Part shown: piece by piece, positions 11,420-23,339 of the stretch
Numbering within the stretch: position 1 is the first letter of the stretch
Layout: each line of letters starts with the position of its first letter
Source: Epiperipatus broadwayi
Lineage: Eukaryota > Onychophora > Udeonychophora > Euonychophora > Peripatidae
Assembly: GCA_028023455.1 (NCBI GenBank)
Contig: JAQFVV010013410.1
Span: 1-64,000 of the forward strand
Reading direction: 5' to 3'
DNA length: 64,000 nucleotides
Program-made: the position numbers and the translations under genes
Notes under the pieces: generated by a model
The model's input: only the letters and a program-made list of their open reading frames with translations
Database searches by the model: none
Told to the model about the DNA's origin: nothing

Positions 11420-13214
11420 TTTGCTTATAAATAAATATTTTTGTTTAGTATTTGAAAAGTCCAAAATAATGAAAAGAAAAAAAAATATACAGTTGAAGAA
11501 TCTATGAAGTTTCATCTGGTTAGAGATTTGGTGCTTTTTAAAATACTACTTACATTAATACATGACTTTTTGTCATTATCATCACTTAGAATAAATTAGA
11601 CTTTTTTTTTTAATATGTAAATCTTTTTTAAATTTTAATAACTTATACAATTTCAGCACTAATTATCACTCTTCCATTATTTCTGAATCGCGTTGCTTTA
11701 TGGTATTTTTATTTTTATAATTAATCAACTTACAAATAAGTTATTTCTATAGGTTTAACTATTCATCTTATATGTAGTTAGACAATTATGAGAACAAAAC
11801 ATATATTAACTGTATAAATAATAAAGAAGCTGGGGAAATGAAAATTAATTGTGCCTGAATTTATCTCTAATGAACTAAATTTCTTTAATATTTGTTCAAC
11901 TGAAGAATTATTATGTCAATAATGATCAAAAAAATGGCCAGTTTGTTTTTTCTAAATTAGATCCTGTTTTAGTTTCAGAGTTTTTACTGTAATTTTTTTT
12001 TATTGTATTAAATGTAATTTTGAGCTAAATATATATAAACATTCCTCAACATTAAGTCAACAGAAGACAAATCAATTTATTATGATACATGACTTTTTAT
12101 TTAACAATGACCAAAGTATACATTTCTCTTTCTTTGCATCATGAAAGATTTTCTGAAAGATATTAAAACAATGGAAATACAGAGGGTCTAAAACCTGGAC
12201 TTTATCTTATTATTCTCTGTAATATTTAAAATTTTCTGTATAAACTGAAGAATAAAGAATATGATTTAATAGATAATCATTAAATGATGAATTAACTTAC
12301 AAGAAAAATGTAAACAGTTTTTTCAAATGTAATAAACAAGAACAAAAAGTGATGAATGTTTGTAGTAAATACACAATCTATCTAAATTTTCTATATAAAC
12401 TGCAAATTTATAACATAAAAGTTTTAAATTGTAATGTAATAATTTGGTATTATCCACAAAAGATGACAAATAGTTAGTGTAATTTGCAACTCAATAATGA
12501 TCAAAATAATATTTATTTATTACATTATTATTGAATTAGATTTTTCTATTATAAATTATATCTGTGAAAGCTCAATGTGTAGCACTCAAAGATTCTATTG
12601 AGACATTTCTGGTTCATCTGGCTCAAATAACATATAAGGAAGCAAATTTTTAGAAAATGTCACTTTTTTATTGTTTCATCAGTTTTTTCTTTGGACATCA
12701 CTATAAAGAATCTGAAATTATCAAATAAAAAAATTGTTCTGAAAACTTTTGTTTTGAGTTTAATTCTGATCTTTCTGTTAATATTAAATGAATAACAAAT
12801 TGATATTTTGCAGTACAAACAAGTTTGATTTAAAAAGTAAATAACTTATTTAATCAAGTAGTAAATTAATTATTGTTTTTCACAATGCTAGAAGACTAAA
12901 TTTAATAGAATGGTTTAATAAACTCAATAACAGTATGCTTTTATCTTTAAAATACATTTATATCTCTGAAACAAAGTTATAATATTACTACTCTCAGTAA
13001 TGCAAGTGCTTATTTATATATATATCTATAAGCCAAATGTGATGTTTAAATAAAGAATTACTATATTAATTAATTTAATATATTCTTACAGGCATGTTAC
13101 ATGACACCCAATAACATAGTATGAGCGCATATGTGTGCTGAATGTGTTTTAAGTAAGCCTATTGGAGCATATATATATAAATTACCATGTAATAAATTGA
13201 ATTTTTTTTTATGT
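11420..13214. other. AT-rich stretch without recognisable genes
   Basis: No frame above about 60 codons, no repeat family and no RNA signature seen. Confidence 0.5.
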
Positions 13215-13434
13215 TAATCCACACATATATGTAAATTTTAATGATTTTTTATCATTATTTTATAATTTAATTTAAATATATTCATTGATATTATGCAACA
13301 TGTCTGTGTGCACATATCAATGCATGTCATGTACACACATATCTAAAATTTAATCATTTTTTTTATTAAATATCAATGCAAATATGTTCATTTGTAAAAT
13401 TATACTGCATGCCTGTGTCGGGATATATATATAT
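13215..13434. repeat. Two diverged tandem units of about 113 bp
   Basis: Units starting near 13222 and 13335 share ACACATAT, TAAAATTTAAT, a T-rich run, TATTCAT/TGTTCATTTG and GCATG/CAACATG plus CTGTGT. The second unit runs directly into the AT tract at which the next element begins. Confidence 0.5.
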
Positions 13435-15646
13435 TGTAACGATACGGAATGAAAGTGAAGATCGAATCTAACCACAAAAACAATATCTGCACTACAAGGG
13501 CGCCATCTAGGCATTTGAGCCTAGAAAAATTTATAAAGTAGGCAGATACGCGCTGTTAAGATTCCACTTTATTTAGATATTCCGATCGTTAGCCCAAGTC
13601 ACTAGCTCAGTGGAGACGCAGAGATAAAAATCCATATCTTAATTTATATCTTAAATATCAAAGAGTAAAAGCCACTGCCAGAAATTAACACACAAACATT
13701 TATTTATGCACATATATATAAGATTTAAAATTATTTTAGTATTAGTTTTACATTTTAACATTTAACATTATTTTTAACTTTGATTTTTGACTTTAATTTA
13801 CATTTAATTACTATTATATTCTAATTTTACATTTTAATTAAGTTTGCACAGATAAATTTATGAAAGCTTGTTTATAATGTTGAATATAGATCGGTTACAT
13901 AGATTTCACGGTCAAAAACATTTCAAAGTAAACATAAACGATCAAAATACAAAATTATTGATTACTGACAATTGCGGAGGGAACTTTATACGTAACCCAA
14001 TAGTATTCACCATAAGATACTTGCATTGTCACCAATAACTTAAAAGACATCCGAATAAATACATTTTAGATACTCACCGTAAGGTATCATTATTTATCGA
14101 ATGTCTATATATTTTGATCAAATATGAAAACCCAAAACATACTTAACCGATAACCAATCCATGCAAGCGTCTATAAACAACTTAAATTTAATGCATTTTT
14201 ATTTAGGGTCAAGCATGAATAGACCACATAGATTTGCATTTGAAAATAAAAATATTCTGTCCCTATTTAACCTTAGGCTAAAATTCGCAGTCAAACTGGC
14301 ATCAATCCATCTGATACATCGATGTATTCAATGTAATACGGCAGCACCAAAAAGATTAAGAGAAGATATTGACTCTCATTAGACAGGAATATTACTTCTA
14401 TCTAACGAGAAGAACAATAAAAAAAAACTCCATAGAAAGGAACTGCGCTCTGCATCTTATAATTCCTTCCATAGGCAAAACGGGAGAGTGCGGCGTATGA
14501 AGCGATTCTGCCAGTAGCGAATCTCCGACGACATCTACTAACTACATCAATATATCCAATCCATTGACCCAATCTAACAACGACACAAATAACCTAAGAT
14601 TACCCTCCCCTAATATAACTTTACAAATCTATACAGCCATTCACGCCCGACTTAAGTTTAACATTTATATAATTAATTTAATGAAAAACAAAAAAAATCA
14701 TGATAAAAACTTAAAGAATAAAAAATAAATAAATGGAAATGATTTTACATAAATAAGAAAAAAAAATACATCAAATAACACTATTAATAAAGAATTTAGT
14801 TTGGTCAGATAGGATTCTATTTGTAACAATTAAATACTAGGAAAGTTTAAAATTTAAAGTTTTTAGTGTTTCAAATTAATATTGTTCGTATATATCTTAG
14901 AAAGTTCTTACAGTTTTAGAAATGTTAATCTTTTACAGTTGCTTGCCGTTTGAAATCCAGCGTTAAATTTCCCGATGATCCTGTGGGTGGTCCTCTGAAT
15001 ATAAGAAAAGCGATGTTTCATTTTTCCATTTTATAACAACTGAAGGGATTGAACGTGCGTCCTTCAATCTCTTCTCCTGCACCTCCGCACTAACATCTAT
15101 CTGTCACATCGTAATAATCATAATCACTCACTAATTAATAATTTCCAAACTTGTCCTTTTTATATTAATGCGAAGGATTGAATTTACATTACGTCACCGA
15201 TGCGATGTTCCTTTCGCTGCGGTCCGATTCCATAGGGATTTCTTCTTATTTGTTAACAGTTTCTATTGTTTTCCTATCTGACTGATGTTTTTACATTTAA
15301 ATGCCCAAGGCTGGTTTACATTTAACTAATTAACAATCATTTCCATTTCTGATTAATTACCCTGTTTTCCAAATCAAAAATATATTTAAAGATAACTTCA
15401 AAGATATAATTTTATCTCCAAATCTTTTTAAGTTTTTGTTTTTAAAATACCCTTTCTATTTTTAATACAGTTTTATTTTAATAATTTTTTATATCTGTGC
15501 GATTTAATATATACGAGTTTAAGATGATATTTAATTTCAATTTTTAATTCTAAAAGAAAATTTTTAAATGCGAACTTTTTAATTTACTTTCATGTTTAAT
15601 CAATAATAAAAAAAAAACAATGTAACGAACGTCTGTGTTCATTACA
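13435..15646. mobile_element. TGTAAC...TTACA unit, putative long LTR or non-autonomous LTR element
   Basis: Starts TGTAACGATACGGAATGAAA and ends GTGTTCATTACA. It is bounded on both sides by AT microsatellite with a possible 4-bp ATAT duplication (13431-13434 and 15647-15650). TGTAAC...TTACA ends are common for Ty3/gypsy LTRs. The inside is clearly less AT-rich than the surroundings and contains no pol frame; the longest open frame (14161-14382) is not recognised. A solo LTR of 2.2 kb would be long, so an element without coding capacity is also possible. A second TGTAACGGAAT start in an AT tract lies at 34715. Confidence 0.45.
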
Positions 15647-15649
15647 ATA

Positions 15650-16898
15650 TATATATATAGGTGTTGTATATTAGAATATATATGTAAATCACATTTTAAT
15701 AACTTGAATTTTGCATAGTAATCAAAATCAGAAGATTCTATGTGCATAGCTATACTCTAAAGGTCTTAAAGTTATTTTTATTGTTATTAATAAACTTATA
15801 TATAATTGTTAAAATTATTCCAGTGACTTAATTCTAGATGGGTTTTAAATTATATTATGTAGTGCATCATCTAGATTTGAGCATAGTATTCTTAATATAT
15901 TAAAGAGAATGTATATTAGTGTTTGTGGGCATCCAGTGATGATGATGATATTACCATCAAACATCAAAACATCATCATCATAATAATAATCCTGGTTGGT
16001 GCAAAGATACTATTCTTTAAAGCCCATACTTTAGTCTCTATTAGAAATTAAGTTTATAGTTGGACAGTACATTAAAAATATTAAGTGGCCAGAGCATTAA
16101 TAATGATCAGCATGTTTTAATATCCCAGCATAATTATTTTATGCTTATGTGTACTGATGGATGAACATTTAAGTTGGTGCATCCAAATTAAGGTTTTAAA
16201 AAATGCCACAAACTGGCAAAGACTCAGTAGTTAGCCTGGTCTACAGTAGACCCAGTTCAAATATAGTCACAAGATTTACTGTCAATTTATTTTGATTGTT
16301 GATGATTCATGATGATGAATGGTTATTACTTTAGAATATTATTTATATTTACTTTTACTTATTGATAATGCTGTTGAATTTATGAATTTATAATTATATG
16401 TATAGTTTCTCTAGGGAGTTAATAGGGCTGATCTCTCAGAGAGTTCCCAAAATGATCTCATGCTCTTGTAATATATAACATTATTTATATATTTTGTAAT
16501 GTTTAATATGATATACTTAATAATTTAATATCTTACTTAAATATTAAATTTCATTATTTGAAATATTTTTTTTATTTGGGATGAATGATGTTTTTCCATC
16601 ATCTCAGGTATTATCCTATACCACCATCCCATTATAATATATTAATCTATATTTTACATTAAGTTCTTTAAAAAGAAAATTAATTATATATTATAATCAT
16701 TTGTTTGTTGTTGAACAATGCAGAAAATTTGTTTCTCAATTTTAATGATAAAAGTAGATAATTATCTCAGTTATTAAATACTTTCAAAACTAATCTATTG
16801 TGTAGACTAACCATTTGATTATTTGTAATCATGTCCATTACTTATTTGATATTTTTCTGTTCAACTCTCAACATGAATTGCAACTCAGTTTTAATTAA
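15650..16898. other. AT-rich stretch without recognisable genes
   Basis: Short ATG/ATC-rich simple repeats near 15940-15990. Nothing else supportable. Confidence 0.5.
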
Positions 16899-16900
16899 TA

Positions 16901-17580
16901 AACAGTGAGGATTTCCAATTCCTCTACAAGCTTTATGATAAATGCTTAGCCAGAGCCAGCACTTAAAATATCTCTGTCAGGAACCCCTCCCCAAACCCCT
17001 GACCATGGTTTCGTGCTTTGGCACTCCTAAGAGAGGTGTCAGAGTAGGTTCAGATACTAGATCTAAAAATACCAACCCAAAGCTAAGAACTTAGCTAAAA
17101 GTTATCTATTGAGTGGAAAATCTGAAATTTTCAGACATCTATATGTCTTCAAATCCAGCTATCCAACTCAAATAGCTATATGGGCCTGATAGATCTTCAG
17201 CCATACCATTTTGGCTATTTATTATCTCTGCCAAAAGTCTTATGCAATTTTATATTGCTATGACTACTAATATATGGTATGACTGAAGATCTATCAGCCC
17301 CATATAGCTATTTTAGTTGGATAGCTGGGTTTAAAGACATGTAGATGTCTGAAAATTTCAGATTTTCCACTCAATAGATAACTTTTAGCTAAGTGCTTAG
17401 CTTTGGGTTGGTATTTTTAGATCTAGTGTCTCAACCTACCCTGACACCTCTCTGAGGAGTGCCAAAGCACGAAACCATGGTCAGGGGTTTGGGGAGGGGT
17501 TCCTGACAGATATTTTAAGTGCTGGCTCTGGCTAAGCATTTATCATAAAGCTTGTAGAGGAATTGGCAATCCTCACTGTT
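16901..17580. mobile_element. 680-bp foldback (long inverted repeat) element
   Basis: Arms of about 309 bp (16901-17209) and 307 bp (17274-17580) are nearly complementary, separated by a 64-bp loop. Ends are AACAGTGAGG and CCTCACTGTT, with TA on both sides, which suits a TA-inserting (Tc1/mariner- or pogo-like) non-autonomous element. Arms are much richer in G+C than their flanks. Loop sequence (CTATTTATTATCTCTGCCAA) reappears outside at about 17645-17670, so the original unit may have been larger. Confidence 0.8.
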
Positions 17581-17582
17581 TA

Positions 17583-18395
17583 TAACTTACAAGCTTAAGA
17601 GGTAGGGTCATGTGATCTATGAATTGATCCATGACTCTTATTTTGACTATTTATAGTCTCTGCCAAGAGTTTTAATTAATGTCTTAAATATAGAATTTAT
17701 ATTTTCAATGTATGTTTATATTTATCAAATCATGTGACTTATTTTTTTCTATTATTTTTATTTATACATTTGTTTTTATGTCTACAAAAATGACTAGTTT
17801 ACCAAAACGAAAAAAAAAATATCACATAGTTTATGCAACTCATTGTTATAATGTCACCTCAGTGATTTTTATATATTATTACATAATTTGTAAACTCTCA
17901 TTTATGACATTTACTTGTAAATGTTTGGTCACCCAGGATGAGGGCTTCAATTTTCAGTTGTTACAAACTCCAAACTTTTTTGAGATAGATTAATGATATG
18001 GCTGACCAGACAGGTTTTTTCTCTATGTTGTAAAAAAAAAACAACAACAGCAAGAAAGAACAAAGTAAAGTATGTCATGCAGAAAACATACAAGTATAGG
18101 TGGTGTGGTGTTCTGTAATGTTCTGGGGCTGATATAATACTGTTGGTGGTTTGTTCAGTTATAATTATATAGTATTTAATAAGTTTATTGTATTTAAAAA
18201 TTTTGAAGAGAAAATTGAGTATGAAAATAAAGTGAATGGGGAGCAGCAGGAAATATTGGAAGTAAATACTTCTGAAACTATAACCTAGAAACTTTGAATA
18301 TGAATAATGTCCATCCAGATAGTGATTCATGTAAACAAATAAAGCATAAATACATTAATAAAGAAATAAAAATGCATGAGAATACTGCAACATTA
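17583..18395. other. Intervening AT-rich DNA
   Basis: Contains a diverged second copy of the foldback loop near 17645. Open frames at 17712-17993 (plus) and 17947-18330 (minus) overlap each other and show no family features. Confidence 0.4.
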
Positions 18396-18399
18396 TCCC

Positions 18400-19565
18400 T
18401 CTGAGAAATGATGTAGATGATAACACATTATTTAGACAAATGGAATTGAGATTAATGAAATATAATCAAAAGCAAATGAAGCAAATAATCCCAACTATGA
18501 AAAATAATCATAAAAATAATCAGAAGCAACTAGAATAAATAAACCAAATATTGAAAGATAATCATAAAGCTAATGAAGAACATATGGATAACTTAGACAA
18601 ATGGCAATGAGATTAGTGGAACATAATCAAAAACAATTGGACCATACTCAAAAGTAAATGGAGAAAATAAAACAAACTCTAGAAAATAATCAAAGAGTTA
18701 ATCAAAAGCAAGTGGAGCAAATGAATCCAACTATGAAGAATAAACATAAAAATAATCAGAAGCAACTGGCATAAATAAACCAAATGTGGAAAAATAATCA
18801 TAAAACTAATTAAATACAGATGGATAACTTTTACAAACCATTTAAACTAGAACAAAAATTAGACAATTCAAAATAAATAGATGATGAGCAAAAAAAAAAT
18901 TAAAAAGTACAAACTGAAGAAAAAACAATGTATCAAATCATGGATAATAAATAGACTCAATTGCTTTTCAAATTAGAAAATGAACCAAAAAATATGTGAA
19001 TTTTAAATAAATCCAAAACTATTAGATGAAAATGTACAAATTGAACACAAATATCTTCAAATAAAAGAAAAAATAATAGAAGTTGAACCTGTTGAACTAA
19101 CACAAATAGATGATAATGAACTAATACTAAAAGTAATTGAAAGCAAACAGAAACTGTTAAAACTAAACACCCAAGTACATGATGGTAACCCTGAAAGCTT
19201 ACAACTGAAGTCATATAGATCAAAAGAATGTGATGTGAGCCACTCATAATCTCACAACTGGATAAACAAATAAAAATGGGGCAATGTTTACTTTATTCTC
19301 AAAATCAAATGGAATCACTGTTAACACAAAAACTAAATGAAGACTTGCCTCTCATGCTGATTAATCTATTGAATAAAGAATCCAACAGCATCAAGAAAAC
19401 ATTAAATATGTGTGTTATATGGATATATTGTATATCCACAGAGTTATGCACAACAATAATTTTACTGATTGACAACTTTATTTACAATCAGGAAAAAATA
19501 AAACAATTTTCTCCACATCAAATGCTTCTTCTCCATAGTTATCACGAAAGAAAAAGGCCCAGATA
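18400..19565 (+). pseudogene. Degenerate coiled-coil coding region with internal duplication
   Basis: Read on the plus strand with several stops and frameshifts, it encodes Gln/Asn/Lys-rich helices such as MKYNQKQMKQIIPTMKNNHK and, again, NQKQVEQMNPTMKNKHKNN. A block starting TTAGACAAATGG occurs at about 18433 and again at about 18594; the second copy has roughly 75 extra bases. Farther on, another open stretch (about 19027-19245) reads YLQIKEKIIEVEPVELTQID. The layout resembles the helical N-terminal part of a retroelement Gag, but no zinc knuckle or protease follows, and a lost host coiled-coil gene is equally possible. Confidence 0.45.
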
Positions 19566-19569
19566 GACT

Positions 19570-20249
19570 TTATTATCAAGCTACGCCTAAAGAATCTTAT
19601 TTTATTGACCAATGGTTAAATAAATAGCTTATAATGGGCATCTAAAAAGAATTTTTAATAAATATAATTATTTTTGTTGTTGTTATTGTTTTGTTTTTAA
19701 ATTCGAAAATTTGAAATGAACAATCCATTATTCATTTTAATAATAATAAAAAAATTCTTCTAAGCAAAATAATATGCAAATTTGATTTTTTTAAAAAGAA
19801 CTAAAATGAAGTTCAAAACGGAAACTAAATTTTGGATATAAGAAATTAGAAAAAACTCTACTAACAGTTAGCTAGATCTAATCTGGAACACTTTTGAATC
19901 ATATTTTGAATAAGCCCGGCTAATATAAAAAAATTAGCGCTTATGTAAAAGACAGTTAAAAATTACTAGGCTATACTCTCACCCTAAATGGACTTTTAAC
20001 ATTTGTCAGAAATAAATAAACGACAATTATTTTGTTTTTGGAGAGTCATATACTTTTAAAAGAGTGTTTTCTATTTTATTTTAAATAATCTCAATTTGCA
20101 AATAAGGTTATTTTCTGGAAACTATTTAAAAAAATGTCGATTAAAAAAAAAAAAAATTAATTTGAAATAACTTCTATTTACTTATTAAATTTTTTTTTTA
20201 AAAAAAAAAATTATATATCACATATATATTCTACTTTTATGATATATAT
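19570..20249. other. AT-rich stretch with homopolymer runs
   Basis: Poly-A and poly-T runs near 20140-20215 and an AT tract near 20240-20285 at the PLE 3' end. No gene seen. Confidence 0.5.
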
Positions 20250-20471
20250 ATATGTAATATACAAATCAATATATATATATATATCAAAATACAGTACAAT
20301 TTACATAAATTATATTCTTTTAGAAGTACTTTCGACTATACACTTTGTAGTCTTTATCAACTATATAACATTGAATAATCAAAACGACACAACCTTTAAC
20401 AATACCCATAGTTCAATTCAGATTTCCCACAATGCTGTTATCTTAACATTTGATGACTGGCGATTCATTAA

Positions 20472-21238
20472 CCTTTTAACCGCTAATTATATTATTGGTT
20501 GTATGAGGTAAAAATCGAATCTTTTAATTGGCCAACTCACAAACTGAAGACAAAGCCTATTGTTAAAACATATTCACCTATAATATTAAATTCAACTCAG
20601 ATATGTTTATAAAAAGTATATTACTAATTTTTCAGGTTATGAAAGTGAACGAAAGTTCTTTCAAAAATAAATTGCTATTTATTTATTATAAAATATTCAA
20701 TTTCGGCAAATTTAAAAGTGAACATATAAACAAAAAAATGCTGACGTAAATGCTTTTTTTCAATTTTACATTATGGAAAAGTAAAGATTTCTTTTTGCTA
20801 AATCTCAAATATTTTTACTAAAATCTTCAATATTTTTCAAAAATAATTTTGTTTTTTTAGTATACCCTGTGAAAATGATTTTAATTTCCCAGAATATACT
20901 TTTTTAAAACCTTAAATCACATTCAAAATGAAAATCTCAGCGTTTTTCTTTATTTTCTTTGACCAGGAAGTTTCTTTGTTCTTTCCAGCCAATCAGAATG
21001 TCTTTTTTGGCTGAGAGCCAGCTGACAGCCAATCACCGACAAGTTTCTTTCTTTGTTTAGCTTTAAATGCGGTTTTATTGATTTTTTACTTGTAAAATAA
21101 TTCAGAAGAGGTCACCATCTTACAGAACTTTTAAAAACCTAATCAATACCTGTCAAACGAATATCCTAGCATTAAAAATAATGGAATTATAGTGACGTCA
21201 ACTGTTGATGAGAGGCCTCGTAAGAGGTGGGAAAAGGG
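20472..21238. mobile_element. piggyBac-type MITE inserted in the PLE
   Basis: A 767-bp insertion flanked by TTAA on both sides (20468-20471, 21239-21242); the uninterrupted right PLE arm has a single TTAA at this place, so the duplication is directly demonstrated. Termini are CCTTTTAACC on the left and, inverted, CCCTTTTCCC on the right, matching the piggyBac pattern TTAA-CCC. No transposase frame is present, so movement would need a transposase supplied from elsewhere. A small hairpin (GAGGCCTCGTAAGAGG) sits near the right end. Two AGCCAATCA motifs lie near 20987 and 21028. Confidence 0.85.
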
Positions 21239-21623
21239 TTAACATTTGACGATTTCTTGAAATCAACATAGCCTCTTTTATTTTACGTTTATTATGACAA
21301 CATTCAATTTGAATAATTTTCATATTTTTATAATCAAATTTAAATCCATATTGACAAGATTTATTATGATCAAATATAACAGATGATGAAGGTTTATTTA
21401 CATCTGTTCCAGATTGATTCTCTTTTTGAATTCTATTATATAAAAGCATTTGCTCTTTTATTCTTTTCTCAAATGTACACTTAGATTCACCAATGTATTG
21501 TATGCCACATCCACATATCAATCTATATATAATAGAATTTTGATTAAACTTTGAATTTTGAATTTTAGAATTATTAAGTAATCTATTTATGTTATTTGTA
21601 GAGAAAAAAAGGCAATATGACAC
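21239..21623 (-). pseudogene. PLE GIY-YIG endonuclease (left arm B), cut by the MITE
   Basis: The frame reads SIIYRLICGCGIQYIGESKC followed by TFEKRIKEQ, with both halves of the GIY-YIG signature and the CGCG pair before YIG intact, then the conserved SSSVIFDHNKSCQYGFKFDY linker. In the family the nuclease nicks target DNA for target-primed integration. The frame runs into the MITE, where the last 14 or so residues (LTLFPPLTRPLINS) come from transposon sequence. The glutamine in KEQ replaces histidine of the KEH seen in the right arm. Confidence 0.8.
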
Positions 21624-21793
21624 AAACCATTATAATTTTTCCTAATAAACTTGACCTGCTCATCTGATATAAATGGCATTGAAATCCATTTCATTTTGAT
21701 ATTTTTATTTTTAATTTTATTATAGCGTTGATTTCTTTTAAATCCTTTTATAATATTAGCAATAGCATTTTTATAATAACCAATTTTCAACAA
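21587..21793 (-). pseudogene. PLE linker between reverse transcriptase and endonuclease (left arm B)
   Basis: Open frame with MLKIGYYKNAIANIIKGFKR and KWISMPFISDEQVKF, the same linker found at 22579-22878 in the right arm and, diverged, as KQWISIPFISNPQVKFFRD in palindrome A. It is joined to the nuclease frame by a frameshift near 21600-21620 (a one-base change in a T/A run). Confidence 0.75.
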
Positions 21794-21856
21794 GTCATTA
21801 ACAAATAAATGTACATTTTTAATTTTATCACTAGAATATTTGCATAATTTTTCATT

Positions 21857-22156
21857 TCAAAATAAGAATGATTTCAATCCAGACAGCTTATGACACATAG
21901 ATGCATGTGATTCATATGGAATAAAATGTCTAGTTTCAATTGGTTTAATTAACATACAATAATCCAAACTGTAATCATTAAGTGTAACTTGAATATCCAA
22001 GAATTTTATGGAATTGTATTTCTCTTTAGTTATAACCCATTTTATATCCTTAATCTCATTTAATTCATTAAATAAATTGATTATTAATTCTTGTTTTCCA
22101 CAAATAAAAACATCATCCACATATCTATGATATACTTTAATTTCTTGATATTTCAA
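21857..22156 (-). pseudogene. PLE reverse transcriptase palm-thumb fragment (left arm B)
   Basis: Begins just before the catalytic box, YHRYVDDVFICGKQELI, and continues through KFLDIQVTLNDYSLDYCMLI to SGLKSFLF. YVDD is the metal-binding motif of the polymerase. A TGA interrupts the frame at a codon that is CGA in the right arm, a CpG-to-TpG type change; the frame then reads on into the linker. Fingers and most of the palm are absent. Confidence 0.85.
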
Positions 22157-22170
22157 TTGTTTTAATTGTT

Positions 22171-22527
22171 TGTAATTTTGTTATATCAACATATGAAAGT
22201 AAAATTTTAAAACAATTGAAATATCAAGAAATTAAAGTATATCATAGATATGTGGATGATGTTTTTATTTGTGGAAAACAAGAATTAATAATCAATTTAT
22301 TTAATGAATTAAATGAGATTAAGGATATAAAATGGGTTATAACTAAAGAGAAATACAATTCCATAAAATTCTTGGATATTCAAGTTACACTTAATGATTA
22401 CAGTTTGGATTATTGTATGTTAATTAAACCATTTGAAACTAGACGTTTTATTCCATATGAATCACATCTATCTATGTGTCAAAAGCTGTCTGGATTGAAA
22501 TCATTCTTATTTCGAAATGAAAAATGA
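22171..22527 (+). pseudogene. PLE reverse transcriptase fragment (right arm B)
   Basis: The frame is open from 22171 (reading CNFVISTYESKILKQLKYQE), so it extends farther upstream than the first available start. It contains YHRYVDDVFICGKQE, KFLDIQVTLNDY and SGLKSFLFRNEK, then a TGA at the codon that is TTA (leucine) in the left arm. The catalytic aspartates are intact. The two arms thus carry different single stops in this region. The 5' part of the polymerase is missing. Confidence 0.85.
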
Positions 22528-22578
22528 TGCAAATATTTTAGTGATAAAATTAAAAATGTACATTTATTTGTTAATGAC

Positions 22579-22878
22579 TTGTTGAAAATTGGTTATTATA
22601 AAAATGCTATTGCTAATATTATTAAAGGATTTAAAAGAAATCAACACTATAATAAAATTAAAAATAAAAATATCAAAATGAAATGGATTTCAATGCCATT
22701 TATATCAGATGAGCAGGTCAAGTTTATTAGGAAAATTTATAATGGTTTGTGTCATATTGTTTTTTTCTCAACAAATAACATAAATAGATTACTTAATAAT
22801 TCTAAAATTCAAAATTCAAAGTTTAATCAAAATTCTATTATATATAGATTGATATGTGGATGTGGCATACGTTGGTGA
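22579..22878 (+). pseudogene. PLE linker and first half of endonuclease (right arm B)
   Basis: In the same frame as the preceding polymerase piece after its TGA. It carries MLKIGYYKNAIANIIKGFKR, KWISMPFISDEQVKFIRK and NSIIYRLICGCGIRW. The frame is lost at about 22866 because of a 5-nt deletion relative to the left arm, placing the YIG half in another frame. Confidence 0.75.
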
Positions 22879-23176
22879 ATCTAAGTGTACATTTGAGAAG
22901 AGAATAAAAGAGCATATGCTTTTATATAATAAAATTCAAAAAGAGAATCAATCTGGAACAGATGTAATTAAACCTTCCTCATCTGTTATATTTGATTATA
23001 ATAAATCTTGTCAATATGGATTTAAATTTGATTATAAAAATATGAAAATTATTCAAATTGAACGTTGTCATAATAAACGTAAAATAAAAGAGGCTATGTT
23101 GATTTCAAGAAATCGTCAAATGTTAATGAATCGCCAGTCATCAAATGTTAAGATAACAGAATTATGGGAAATCTGA
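22856..23176 (+). pseudogene. PLE endonuclease second half (right arm B)
   Basis: Reads AYVGESKCTFEKRIKEHMLL, SSSVIFDYNKSCQYGFKFDY, RCHNKRKIKEAMLISRNRQM and ends VKITELWEI before a stop, which is the natural end of this PLE protein judged by the copy at 39.7 kb (ITELWEI, then stop). The YIG glycine is kept (YVG). Frame-shifted from the first half by the 5-nt deletion. Confidence 0.8.
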
Positions 23177-23339
23177 ATTGAACTATGGGTATTGTTGAAG
23201 GTTGTCTCATTTTGATTATTCAATGTTATATAGTTGATAAAGACTACAAAGTGTATAGTCAAAAGTATTTCTAAAAAAATATAATTTATGTAAATTGTAC
23301 TGTATTTTGATATATATATTGATTTGTATATTACATATA

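Larger units (their letters stand above)
20250..22165 (-). mobile_element. Penelope-like element, left arm of inverted pair B
   Basis: Minus-strand PLE, truncated within the reverse transcriptase palm just upstream of the YVDD box, followed by thumb, linker, GIY-YIG nuclease and 3' region. The 3' region is split by a 767-bp insertion (20472-21238); joining the two sides restores the order seen in the right arm. Reading frames are broken into three pieces. A 40-bp stretch separates this arm from the inverted right arm; that stretch encodes the reverse transcriptase of the right copy, so only the left copy is shortened there. Confidence 0.88.
22166..23337 (+). mobile_element. Penelope-like element, right arm of inverted pair B
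   Basis: Plus-strand PLE, beginning about 15 codons upstream of the YVDD box and running through thumb, linker, nuclease and a 3' region that ends near the AT tract at 23310-23337. It matches the left arm closely over more than 1 kb. The pair is arranged head to head, as in palindrome A. Confidence 0.88.

Noticed and set aside
14161-14382. 73-codon frame inside the LTR-like unit
   Set aside because: No Gag or Pol feature; lies in sequence that is probably non-coding.
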